A DNA stretch of 13,260 nucleotides from Lentisalinibacter sp964602525 (GTDB lineage Bacteria; Pseudomonadota; Gammaproteobacteria; Steroidobacterales; Woeseiaceae). The translations under genes and the position numbers were made by a program. Location: positions 1 through 13,260 of the forward strand of contig CAZRSA010000076.1 of NCBI GenBank assembly GCA_964602525.1, written 5' to 3'. Each line of letters begins with the position of its first letter. Within the stretch, counting starts at the first letter, position 1. This document shows, in pieces, positions 7,238-13,206 of the stretch. The notes under the pieces were generated by a model. That model did no database searches, was not told the DNA's origin, and was given only the letters and a program-made list of their open reading frames with translations.

Positions 7238-9244
7238 CTAGGCGCGGAAGGAAATCATACGCCAGCGCCGGAACTGGGCGAAGAGACGGACGAGGAAGGT
7301 GTCCGGCATCGGGCCTAGCGCGCTCCGCAGACGCGAGAAGACGACATCCGCGGTCGCCTCGCCGTCCATGGCGCCGCCCAGCAGAACGTCCAGCACCCGC
7401 ACGACCGTCTCGTCCTGCAGCCCGAAGGCGTGCGGCCCCCACGGCGTCTGCACCTCGAAGATCGCCGCGACGGCGTCGCCGCGGCGCTGCACCGCCTTCG
7501 GCCGGGTGAGGAAATACGGGTGCAACTGGCCCAATGAGCGGTACTCCGGCCGTTTCGTGACGACAGCACCGTCGAAGACGCAGGCATCCAGATCGGTGAG
7601 CAGCAGGCACCAGAGGGCGTCCTCCGGCGTCTCCACGATGGGTTCGCCCATGACATTGAAAGAGGTGTTCAGGAGCACCGGCACGCCGGTGCTCTCGCCG
7701 AAGCGGCGCACCAGTTCGTAATAACTGCCATTCGCGTCCCGGGTGACGCTCTGCACCCGGCCCGTGCCGTCGACATGTACCACCGCCGGCACCTGATCCC
7801 GCTTGTCCTCGCGAAACTCCATCACCCGCAGCATGAAGGGGCTGGCCGGATCCGCGCCGTCCAGTTCGAACCAGCCGCCGACCTCCTCGAGGGGCAGGAC
7901 GGGTGCGAAGGGGCGGAACGCCTCCCTGTGCTTCACCCGGGCATTGAGTTTCTCCTTGGCGTCCGGACGGCGGGGGTCGCACAGAATGCTGCGCTGGCCG
8001 AGCGCGCGGGGGCCGAGCTCCGAGGGACCGGTGAACCAGCCGATGATGCTGCCGGCGGCGAGCAGGTCCACCGCCTCTTCCACCGCATCGCTCGTCTCGC
8101 GCTGGATGATCGCGGGAGTGCCCTGGATGGCACGCGCCACCTCGTGGGCGCCGTAGACCGCGCCGAAACCGTCCCGCTCCAGCGCCCGAGGCGTGTACTC
8201 GCCGGTGAGATGCCAGAGGCCGTGATAGGCGGCGCCGATGGCCGGCCCGGAGTCCTCCGCCGCCGGCATGACGTAGACCCGCTCGAAGCCGCTCTCGCGG
8301 ATGATGCGTTCGTTGGCGACGCTGTTCAGTGCGACGCCGCCGGAGTAGACCAGGTTGCGGCTGCCGCAGCACTCGCGCGCCCGGCCGGCGAGGTGCAGCA
8401 GTGCCTCTTCCAGCGCGTTCTGCACCGAGGCGGCCAGATTTGCGTAGTCCCCCCGGTGTGCCGGCCAGCGTTCGCCGCGGGTGTAGCGTCGAGGGACTTC
8501 GTCGGAGAAATGAAAGCGTCCCTCCCGGATTTCGAAGAACTCGCCGGCCGGTATGACGGGCCTGCCGTAGGGGGCGAGCCCCATGACCTTGCCGGCTTCC
8601 ATCGGGTCGCCGAAGATCTGCTGCGCCGCCGCCGAGAAGATACCGCCGAGACTCGCGAAACCGGGCATGGAGGAGCCGGGCGGCGCGGGCTTCAGCCACC
8701 GCCCGCCTTCGGCCAGGTGTTTCTCCACCGCGGTCAGCGCCGTGCCCTCGGAACGGTAGATGGAACTCGTCTCGCCGCCGCTCACCCCGGTGTCAACGAT
8801 GGCGGCGCGCTCGCCCTCGGAGAGATCGCTGTCCGGCGAGCCCATGCCGTCGACCACCAGGTTGGCGGCGTCCCCGAAGCCGGAGGTGGCGAAGGCGCTG
8901 ACCGCATGGCCGGCGTGGTGGGAGAGCGTCAGCACCGGCGTGCCCCGGGTCTGCACGGCCAGGTCCGGGTTGGCGCTGACGTCGTTCTCTGCCAGTCGGG
9001 TATCGCTCTGGGCGCAGAGGACGACCAGGTCGAGGTCCGCCGCGGTGATGCCGCCCTGGACGAGGCAATAGCGAACAGCGAGCGAAGGCCGCGCGCCCTG
9101 CAGGCGGGCACGCTTCTTGCCGGCAAGCCGCTCCTCCTGCATGGCCGCCAAGATGCGGTGGCCGTGCAGCAGGCAGGCGGCGCCGTTGTGGGAGGCGCTG
9201 AGCCCCAGCACCCAGGGTGCGTCGGCTTTGCGGCGCTCCGGCAT
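7238..9244 (-). CDS. NodU/CmcH-type carbamoyltransferase
   Basis: A 668-residue enzyme of the family that makes carbamoyl-adenylate from carbamoyl phosphate and ATP and passes the carbamoyl group to a hydroxyl (NodU on Nod factors, CmcH on cephems, TobZ on tobramycin). The N-terminal Kae1/ASKHA-like domain shows VLGLSASHNGAACLL, QEERLAGKKRA, the metal-binding SHHAGHAVSAF (H109, H110, H113), KVMGLAPYGRP, YSGGVALNSVANERI (about 300-314) and PAAEDSGPAIGAA. The C-terminal domain has SELGPRALGQRSILCDPR (about 408-425), KHREAFRPFAPVLP and LLNTSFNVMGEPIVETPEDAL (about 524-544). Roughly 100 further residues to the end are not recognised. The start at 9244 is 8 nt after the symporter stop, and the VLGLSASHNGA strand begins 12 residues in. 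The neighbours suggest its acceptor is created by the downstream hydroxylase or imported by the upstream symporter; that is inference. Confidence 0.94.
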   Translation of the reverse strand: MPERRKADAPWVLGLSASHNGAACLLHGHRILAAMQEERLAGKKRARLQGARPSLAVRYCLVQGGITAADLDLVVLCAQSDTRLAENDVSANPDLAVQTRGTPVLTLSHHAGHAVSAFATSGFGDAANLVVDGMGSPDSDLSEGERAAIVDTGVSGGETSSIYRSEGTALTAVEKHLAEGGRWLKPAPPGSSMPGFASLGGIFSAAAQQIFGDPMEAGKVMGLAPYGRPVIPAGEFFEIREGRFHFSDEVPRRYTRGERWPAHRGDYANLAASVQNALEEALLHLAGRARECCGSRNLVYSGGVALNSVANERIIRESGFERVYVMPAAEDSGPAIGAAYHGLWHLTGEYTPRALERDGFGAVYGAHEVARAIQGTPAIIQRETSDAVEEAVDLLAAGSIIGWFTGPSELGPRALGQRSILCDPRRPDAKEKLNARVKHREAFRPFAPVLPLEEVGGWFELDGADPASPFMLRVMEFREDKRDQVPAVVHVDGTGRVQSVTRDANGSYYELVRRFGESTGVPVLLNTSFNVMGEPIVETPEDALWCLLLTDLDACVFDGAVVTKRPEYRSLGQLHPYFLTRPKAVQRRGDAVAAIFEVQTPWGPHAFGLQDETVVRVLDVLLGGAMDGEATADVVFSRLRSALGPMPDTFLVRLFAQFRRWRMISFRA

Positions 9245-9252
9245 CGCCCGCG

Positions 9253-10758
9253 TCACCCGTGTCCTTTGCCGGCCTTTTGCAGCCGTTCCCGCCAGAATTT
9301 TGCGCCGCGGATGCCGAGTTTCTCGGGGTCGAAGGTATAGCGCTCGACCCCGGCGCGGCGCTGGCGTTCGTAATCCCACAGGGCAGTCATGGCCGGGTGC
9401 GCCCGGAAAAACAGGATCAGGATCGCGACGATGTTAAGCCATGCCATCAGCCCCACGCCGATCTCGCCGAGCCCCCAGGCCAGGCTCGCGGTGCGCACGG
9501 CGCCATAGAACACCGAGGCCATGAGCGCGAGCTTCAGAATGGTGAGTTCGTAGGGGATGCGGAAGAAGCGCCGGAGGTAGGCGACGTTGGTCTCGGCGAT
9601 GTAGTAGTAGGCCAGCAGCGTCGTGAAGGCAAAGAAGAACAGCGCGACGGCCACGAAGGGCTCGCCGAAGCCGGGTAATGCGCTCTCCACCGCCAGCTGG
9701 GTAAAGGTGGGCGTGTTCGGGTCGATGCCGGCGTCTACGAAGTGGAAGCCGGCCAGCGGGGTACCGTTGCCGTCGACCACGTTGTACGAATGGGTAATGA
9801 GGATCATGAACGCGGTGGCGGTGCAGACGAACAGCGTGTCCACGTACACCGAGAATGCCTGCACCAGGCCCTGCTGGGCGGGATGATCCACCTCGGAGGC
9901 CGCCGCTGCATGAGGGCCGGTCCCTTGCCCCGCCTCGTTGGAGAAGATGCCGCGTTTCACGCCCCAAAACACCGCGCCTCCGGTGAACGCCTCGATGGTG
10001 AAGGCGTTTTCGACGATGAGCCCGACGATGCCGGGCAGCGCCGGGGCGTTCATCAGCACGATGCCGACGGCCGTGACGATGTAGCCGAGCGCCATAAAGG
10101 GCACCACCACCTGGGTGAAGTGGGCGATACGCTTCACGCCGCCGAAGATGATGAAACCGAGCACGGCCACCACGGCGACAGCCGCCCCGAGCTTCGCATG
10201 GCTGACGGTGCCGAGCACGGTGGAGAGCTCGCCCCCGTTGCCGAAGGCCAGTTCCACCGCGTTGCCGATGGCGTTCGACTGTACGCCGGGCAGCAGCAGG
10301 CCGGTGGCGATGATGGTGGTGACGGCGAACACCCAGGCATAGGACTTCAGGCCCATTGCCTTCTCGATGTAGAAGGCCGGCCCGCCGCGGTATTCGCCTT
10401 CGTCCTCTTCCTTGTAGATCTGGCCCAGGGCGGACTCGATGTAGGCCGTGGCCGAGCCCAGGAAGGCGACCACCCACATCCACAGCACGGCGCCCGGGCC
10501 GCCGAAGCCGATGGCGGCCGCCACTCCGGCGATGTTGCCGGTACCAACCCGCCCGGACAGTGACACGGTCAGGGCCTGGAACGAGGAGATGCCCCGCCTG
10601 GATTCCCCGCCGGCGAACAGAAGCCGCACCATCTCGCCGAACAGCCGTACCTGCACGAAGCGGGTGAGCACCGAGAACAGCAGGCCGGCGCCCAGACACA
10701 GGTAGACGAGGGGCGCGCTCCAGACGAATCCGTTGATCGCATCGACGATCTGCTGCAT
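9253..10758 (-). CDS. AGCS family alanine/glycine:cation symporter
   Basis: A 501-residue inner-membrane Na+-coupled amino-acid importer with about 10-11 hydrophobic helices. Family motifs are SLSGRVGTGNIAGVAAAIGF and GGPGAVLWMW (67-95), YRGGPAFYIEKAMG (123-136), FGGVKRIAHFTQVVVPFMALGY and RGIFSNEAGQGTGPHAAA (269-286). The hydrophilic C-terminus (WDYERQRRAGVERYTFDPEKLGI) is cytoplasmic-looking. The frame opens at 10944, but those 62 extra residues are Arg/Pro-rich and overlap arsR on the other strand; the family starts at MQQIVDAINGFVW (10758). It is the first gene of the symporter-carbamoyltransferase-oxygenase operon and is transcribed away from arsR. GGAG lies upstream, separated from the ATG by a C8 tract. 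Alanine or glycine is the usual substrate; the actual one here cannot be read from sequence. Confidence 0.95.
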   Translation of the reverse strand: MQQIVDAINGFVWSAPLVYLCLGAGLLFSVLTRFVQVRLFGEMVRLLFAGGESRRGISSFQALTVSLSGRVGTGNIAGVAAAIGFGGPGAVLWMWVVAFLGSATAYIESALGQIYKEEDEGEYRGGPAFYIEKAMGLKSYAWVFAVTTIIATGLLLPGVQSNAIGNAVELAFGNGGELSTVLGTVSHAKLGAAVAVVAVLGFIIFGGVKRIAHFTQVVVPFMALGYIVTAVGIVLMNAPALPGIVGLIVENAFTIEAFTGGAVFWGVKRGIFSNEAGQGTGPHAAAASEVDHPAQQGLVQAFSVYVDTLFVCTATAFMILITHSYNVVDGNGTPLAGFHFVDAGIDPNTPTFTQLAVESALPGFGEPFVAVALFFFAFTTLLAYYYIAETNVAYLRRFFRIPYELTILKLALMASVFYGAVRTASLAWGLGEIGVGLMAWLNIVAILILFFRAHPAMTALWDYERQRRAGVERYTFDPEKLGIRGAKFWRERLQKAGKGHG

Positions 10759-10760
10759 GC

Positions 10761-10772
10761 GGGGGGGGCTCC
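10761..10772 (-). promoter_or_regulatory. Shine-Dalgarno with C8 tract before the AGCS start
   Basis: On the minus strand GGAG (10772-10769) is followed by eight consecutive C (10768-10761) and then GC-ATG. The 10-nt distance is already at the long end of useful spacing, so gain or loss of one or two C by slippage would change translation of the symporter without touching its coding sequence. Confidence 0.45.
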
Positions 10773-10795
10773 GGGGTTCTGCGGGCGAAGGCGGG

Positions 10796-10801
10796 ATTCT
10801 A
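10796..10801 (-). promoter_or_regulatory. Candidate -10 box for the AGCS operon
   Basis: On the minus strand this reads TAGAAT, 5 of 6 matches to TATAAT, in otherwise very GC-rich sequence. It would place transcription start about 30 nt before the ATG at 10758. No good -35 hexamer is seen at 17-18 nt, so an activator or a weak promoter would be needed. Confidence 0.35.
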
Positions 10802-10844
10802 GCGTGTCCCGGCTCCGGCTTGCCCGGAAGGGCCCGCGCCGACG

Positions 10845-10874
10845 CTGACAATCCCAAAATATGTCGATTATTCT
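10845..10874 (+). promoter_or_regulatory. Predicted ars operon promoter (-35 / -10)
   Basis: CTGACA at 10845-10850 matches TTGACA at 5 of 6, followed after 18 nt by TATTCT at 10869-10874 (4 of 6 to TATAAT). This would start transcription around 10881, which is the A of the arsR ATG, fitting the absence of any Shine-Dalgarno there. The -10 box lies within the operator repeat. Confidence 0.5.
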
Positions 10875-10882
10875 CGATATAT
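10859..10882. promoter_or_regulatory. Predicted ArsR operator overlapping the arsR start codon
   Basis: ATATGTCGA (10859-10867) and TCGATATAT (10874-10882) form an imperfect palindrome, 8 of 9 positions, with a 6-nt spacer. AT-rich dyads with ATA-type half-sites are usual for ArsR/SmtB repressors. The right arm covers the A and T of the arsR ATG and the centre covers the predicted -10, so a bound dimer would block RNA polymerase. It is about 100 nt from the AGCS start and could also affect that divergent gene. Confidence 0.6.
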
Positions 10883-11159
10883 GGAAATAAAAGCCGCCAC
10901 ACGGGCCCTCGCCGCGCTCGCCCAGGAGAGCAGGCTCTCGACATTCCGCCTGCTGGTGCGTGTCGGCGGCGACGGGATGCCGGCCGGTGCCATTGCCGAG
11001 GCGCTCGGCATACCCCACAACACGCTGTCGACCCATCTCTCCACGCTGGCGAATGCCGGGCTGATCCGCTCGCGGCGGGAAGGGCGGAGCATCATCTACC
11101 GCGTCGATTTCGACGGCACCCGGGTGCTGCTCGGTTTCCTGCTGGAGGACTGCTGCTAG
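10881..11159 (+). CDS. arsR: ArsR/SmtB family arsenic-responsive repressor, amber-shortened
   Basis: A 92-residue DNA-binding repressor of the ars operon that should release DNA on binding As(III) or Sb(III). The winged helix is clear: helix-turn-helix about 34-62 (PAGAIAEALGIPHNTLSTHL, then STLANAGLI) and wing RREGRSIIYRVD (65-76). There is no ELCVCDL-type metal motif in the recognition helix; the only cysteines are C91 and C92 at the very end (LLEDCC). That resembles the Acidithiobacillus ferrooxidans ArsR type, which binds As(III) with C95, C96 and C102 near its C-terminus. Here a TAG follows C92 directly, and the next 22 in-frame codons (GAPEVC, later ADCC) run to a TGA. With the TAG read as sense the protein would be 115 residues, a normal length. 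No Shine-Dalgarno precedes the ATG, so it is probably leaderless. Identity is certain; whether it still senses arsenic is in doubt. Confidence 0.92.
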   Translation: MEIKAATRALAALAQESRLSTFRLLVRVGGDGMPAGAIAEALGIPHNTLSTHLSTLANAGLIRSRREGRSIIYRVDFDGTRVLLGFLLEDCC

Positions 11160-11228
11160 GGCGCGCCTGAGGTCTGCACTCCGGTCCTGGACAGCGTCCT
11201 GGCGGACTGCTGCAGCGCTGCCCCCTGA
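11157..11228 (+). other. In-frame Cys-rich tail of arsR beyond the amber codon
   Basis: From the TAG (11157-11159) the arsR frame continues for 22 sense codons (GAPEVCTPVLDSV, then LADCCSAAP) to TGA at 11226-11228. It holds three more cysteines and ends where the arsI Shine-Dalgarno begins. The composition and the CC...C pattern look like the natural end of a longer ArsR, so this is either a relic of a nonsense mutation (CAG to TAG is one change) or a readthrough extension. Confidence 0.6.
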
Positions 11229-11233
11229 GGAGG
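11228..11233 (+). promoter_or_regulatory. arsI: Strong Shine-Dalgarno of arsI
   Basis: AGGAGG lies 8 nt before the arsI ATG. It shares its first base with the TGA that closes the longer arsR frame, so ribosomes reaching that TGA would end on top of the arsI initiation site; this spacing suits the longer arsR product better than the amber-terminated one, which stops 82 nt earlier. Confidence 0.8.
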
Positions 11234-11241
11234 AACTCAAC

Positions 11242-11694
11242 ATGAAACGCCTGCACGTCAATCTCAGCGTCGAGGACCTCGACGCATCCGTCCGCTTCTA
11301 CTCGAAGCTTTTCGCGGCAGAACCGGGCGTTCTGAAGCCTGACTACGCCCGCTGGATGCTGGACGACCCGCGGGTGAACTTCGCCGTCAGCACCCGCCAG
11401 CCCGGCCGCGGCGTGAATCACCTCGGGATCCAGGCCGAGGACGACAGCGAGCTGGAAGAGGTCCATGCACGGCTGCGCGAAGCCGGCGGTGCCGTTCTGG
11501 ACGAGGGCGAGACGACCTGCTGCTATGCCCGTTCGAAGAAGCAGTGGATCAGCGATCCGCAGGGCGTGGCGTGGGAGACCTTCCTGACCCGCGGCGAGTC
11601 GCCGGTCTATGGTCACGAACGTAATGAAGATCACGATGACGCACAGCCGGCCGCGCCGCGGGCAGAGAGCCAAGTGCGCCGTCCCTGCTGCTGA
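11242..11694 (+). CDS. arsI: ArsI C-As lyase (VOC family)
   Basis: A 150-residue vicinal-oxygen-chelate dioxygenase that cleaves the carbon-arsenic bond of trivalent organoarsenicals such as methylarsenite, releasing As(III). It has the ArsI hallmarks: Fe ligands H5 (RLHVNLSV), H60 (GVNHLGIQ) and E112 (VAWETFLT), and the vicinal cysteine pair C93-C94 in TTCCYARSKKQWISDPQG that captures the arsenical; described ArsI enzymes use H5, H62, E115 and C96/C97. The related CadI group shares the fold, but the CCYA-K pattern and ars context support ArsI. The tail after residue 120 is rich in His, Asp, Pro and Arg and ends in another Cys-Cys. It has an excellent Shine-Dalgarno and is followed 5 nt later by arsC, so it sits centrally in the operon. 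Confidence 0.92.
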   Translation: MKRLHVNLSVEDLDASVRFYSKLFAAEPGVLKPDYARWMLDDPRVNFAVSTRQPGRGVNHLGIQAEDDSELEEVHARLREAGGAVLDEGETTCCYARSKKQWISDPQGVAWETFLTRGESPVYGHERNEDHDDAQPAAPRAESQVRRPCC

Positions 11695-11699
11695 CCGCC

Positions 11700-12128
11700 A
11701 TGTCCGGATCCGATGCGACGAAACGGGTACTGGTCCTCTGCACCGGCAACTCCTGCCGCTCCGTGATGGCGGAGGCGCTCATCAACCGGCTGGGCGAAGG
11801 TCGTTACCGCGCCTCCAGCGCCGGCAGCCGTCCGGCCGGTTACGTGCACCCGAAGGCCATCGATACGCTGCGCCGCCACGGCATCGATCCGGGTGAGCCG
11901 GTCAGCGAGTCCTGGGATGCGTACGCCGACGAGGCATTCGACTACGTGATCACGGTGTGCGACTCGGCCGCGGCCGAGCCCTGCCCCGCCTTCCCGGGGG
12001 GATACACGAAGCTGCACTGGAGCACGCCGGATCCGGCGAAGGCCGAGGGCGCGGACGCCGAGATCGACGCCGCCTTCGAGCATGCCTTCGCGATGCTGAG
12101 AGAGCGCATCGAGGCGGAGTTGCCGTGA
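11700..12128 (+). CDS. arsC: Arsenate reductase ArsC, thioredoxin-coupled LMW-PTP type
   Basis: A 142-residue cytoplasmic enzyme reducing As(V) to As(III) for export by Acr3. The N-terminal P-loop is CTGNSCRS (C14 nucleophile, C19, R20, S21), the low-molecular-weight tyrosine phosphatase signature CX5R. The resolving pair is C87 and C95 (VITVCDSAAAEPCPAFPG), corresponding to C82 and C89 of the S. aureus enzyme, but one residue further apart. The general acid is D111 in HWSTPDP. This layout marks the thioredoxin-dependent class rather than the glutaredoxin-dependent E. coli plasmid type. No clear Shine-Dalgarno precedes it; its ATG is 5 nt after the arsI stop, suggesting translational coupling. 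Its own stop overlaps the GTG of acr3. Confidence 0.96.
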   Translation: MSGSDATKRVLVLCTGNSCRSVMAEALINRLGEGRYRASSAGSRPAGYVHPKAIDTLRRHGIDPGEPVSESWDAYADEAFDYVITVCDSAAAEPCPAFPGGYTKLHWSTPDPAKAEGADAEIDAAFEHAFAMLRERIEAELP

Positions 12129-13189
12129 GCCGCGAGGCTGCGCCCATGGGCGTCTTCGAGCGCTGGCTGTCGGTCTGGGTGGGGCTCGGCATCGTCGCCG
12201 GCGTTCTGCTGGGGGCCGTCTTCCCGGGGCTGTTCCGCGCCGTCGCGGCGCTCGAGTACGCCAGCGTGAACCTGGTGGTCGCTGTGTTCATCTGGCTGAT
12301 GATCTATCCCATGATGGTGAACGTCGACTTCGCCTCCCTGAAGGACGTCGGCCGCCGGCCGAAGGGGCTCTGCGTCACCCTGGTCGTCAACTGGCTGGTG
12401 AAGCCGTTCACCATGGCGGCGCTGGGCGTGCTGTTCTTCGAGTTTCTTTTCGCCGGCCTGGTGGAGCCGGAGACGGCGCGGGAGTACATCGCGGGCATGA
12501 TCCTGCTGGGGGTCGCGCCCTGTACCGCGATGGTGTTCGTCTGGAGCCAGCTGGTCCGCGGCGACGCCAATTACACCCTGGTGCAGGTGTCAATCAACGA
12601 CATCATCATGGTGTTCGCCTTCGCGCCGCTGGCCGCCTTCCTGCTCGGCATCACCGACGTGGTGGTCCCCTGGGAGACGCTGCTGCTCTCGGTGGTGCTC
12701 TACGTCGTCACACCGCTGGCCGCGGGTTACCTGACGCGCCGCGCCCTCGACGGACATGAGGATCCGGAACGCGTCACCGCCTTCACCGCAAAGGTAAAGC
12801 CGTTCTCCATCATGGGGCTGATCGCGACTGTCGTGCTGCTGTTCGGCTTCCAGGCGGAGACTATCCTCGTCCGGCCCGACGTGATCGGACTCATCGCCAT
12901 CCCGCTGCTGGTGCAGAGCTACGGCATCTTCGCCATCGCCTACGGCTGGGCCTGGGCCTGGCGCATCCCCTTCGAGACCGCGGCTCCGGCCGCACTCATC
13001 GGTACATCGAACTTCTTCGAGCTGGCGGTGGCAGTCGCCATCAGCCTGTTCGGGCTCCAGTCGGGGGCGGCGCTGGCCACCGTGGTGGGCGTGCTGGTGG
13101 AGGTGCCGGTGATGCTGTCGCTGGTAGCGATAGCGAACCGGACCCGGCACCACTTCGCACCGGCGGCAGTAGACTCGGCCGCGGGCTGA
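12125..13189 (+). CDS. acr3: Acr3 family arsenite efflux permease
   Basis: A 354-residue inner-membrane carrier of the BART superfamily with about 10 transmembrane helices that expels As(III). Diagnostic features are FERWLSVWVGLGIVAG at the start, the conserved cysteine C133 in GVAPCTAMVFVWS, NDIIMVFAFAPL (158-169), KVKPFSIMGLIATVVLLF and the glutamate E299 in GTSNFFELAVAVAISLFG; the Cys and Glu are the residues shown to matter in Bacillus and Corynebacterium Acr3. Start choice: GTG at 12125 overlaps the arsC stop (GTGA) and has GGAG 5 nt before it, and Acr3 proteins commonly begin SREA..M.xFER, as here. The ATG at 12146 is the alternative. It is the last gene of the operon. Confidence 0.96.
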   Translation: MSREAAPMGVFERWLSVWVGLGIVAGVLLGAVFPGLFRAVAALEYASVNLVVAVFIWLMIYPMMVNVDFASLKDVGRRPKGLCVTLVVNWLVKPFTMAALGVLFFEFLFAGLVEPETAREYIAGMILLGVAPCTAMVFVWSQLVRGDANYTLVQVSINDIIMVFAFAPLAAFLLGITDVVVPWETLLLSVVLYVVTPLAAGYLTRRALDGHEDPERVTAFTAKVKPFSIMGLIATVVLLFGFQAETILVRPDVIGLIAIPLLVQSYGIFAIAYGWAWAWRIPFETAAPAALIGTSNFFELAVAVAISLFGLQSGAALATVVGVLVEVPVMLSLVAIANRTRHHFAPAAVDSAAG

Positions 13190-13199
13190 GCCGACTTTT
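13175..13199 (+). terminator. Weak terminator candidate at the end of the ars operon
   Basis: TCGGC (13175-13179) and GCCGA (13190-13194) can pair around a 10-nt loop, followed one base later by TTTT. The stem is only 5 bp and overlaps the last acr3 codons, so it is at best a weak intrinsic terminator. Confidence 0.3.
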
Positions 13200-13206
13200 C
13201 CCCTGA

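Noticed and set aside
7212..8699. Long upstream extension of the oxygenase frame on the minus strand
   Set aside because: It is Arg/Pro-rich and overlaps the carbamoyltransferase in another frame; recognisable protein begins only at the ATG at 7211.
1137..9244. Functional link between Sua5 and the NodU-type carbamoyltransferase, which share carbamoyl-adenylate chemistry
   Set aside because: They are about 5 kb apart with unrelated genes between; Sua5 is a housekeeping tRNA-modification enzyme, so adjacency is not evidence of a joint pathway.
7775..9340. A 521-codon plus-strand open frame
   Set aside because: It lies entirely antisense to the carbamoyltransferase, is rich in Ala/Gly/Arg/His, and has no recognisable motif; GC-rich genes commonly leave such an open mirror frame.
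10569..11261. 230-codon minus-strand frame across the arsR region
   Set aside because: It overlaps both arsR and the AGCS N-terminus out of frame and matches nothing recognisable.
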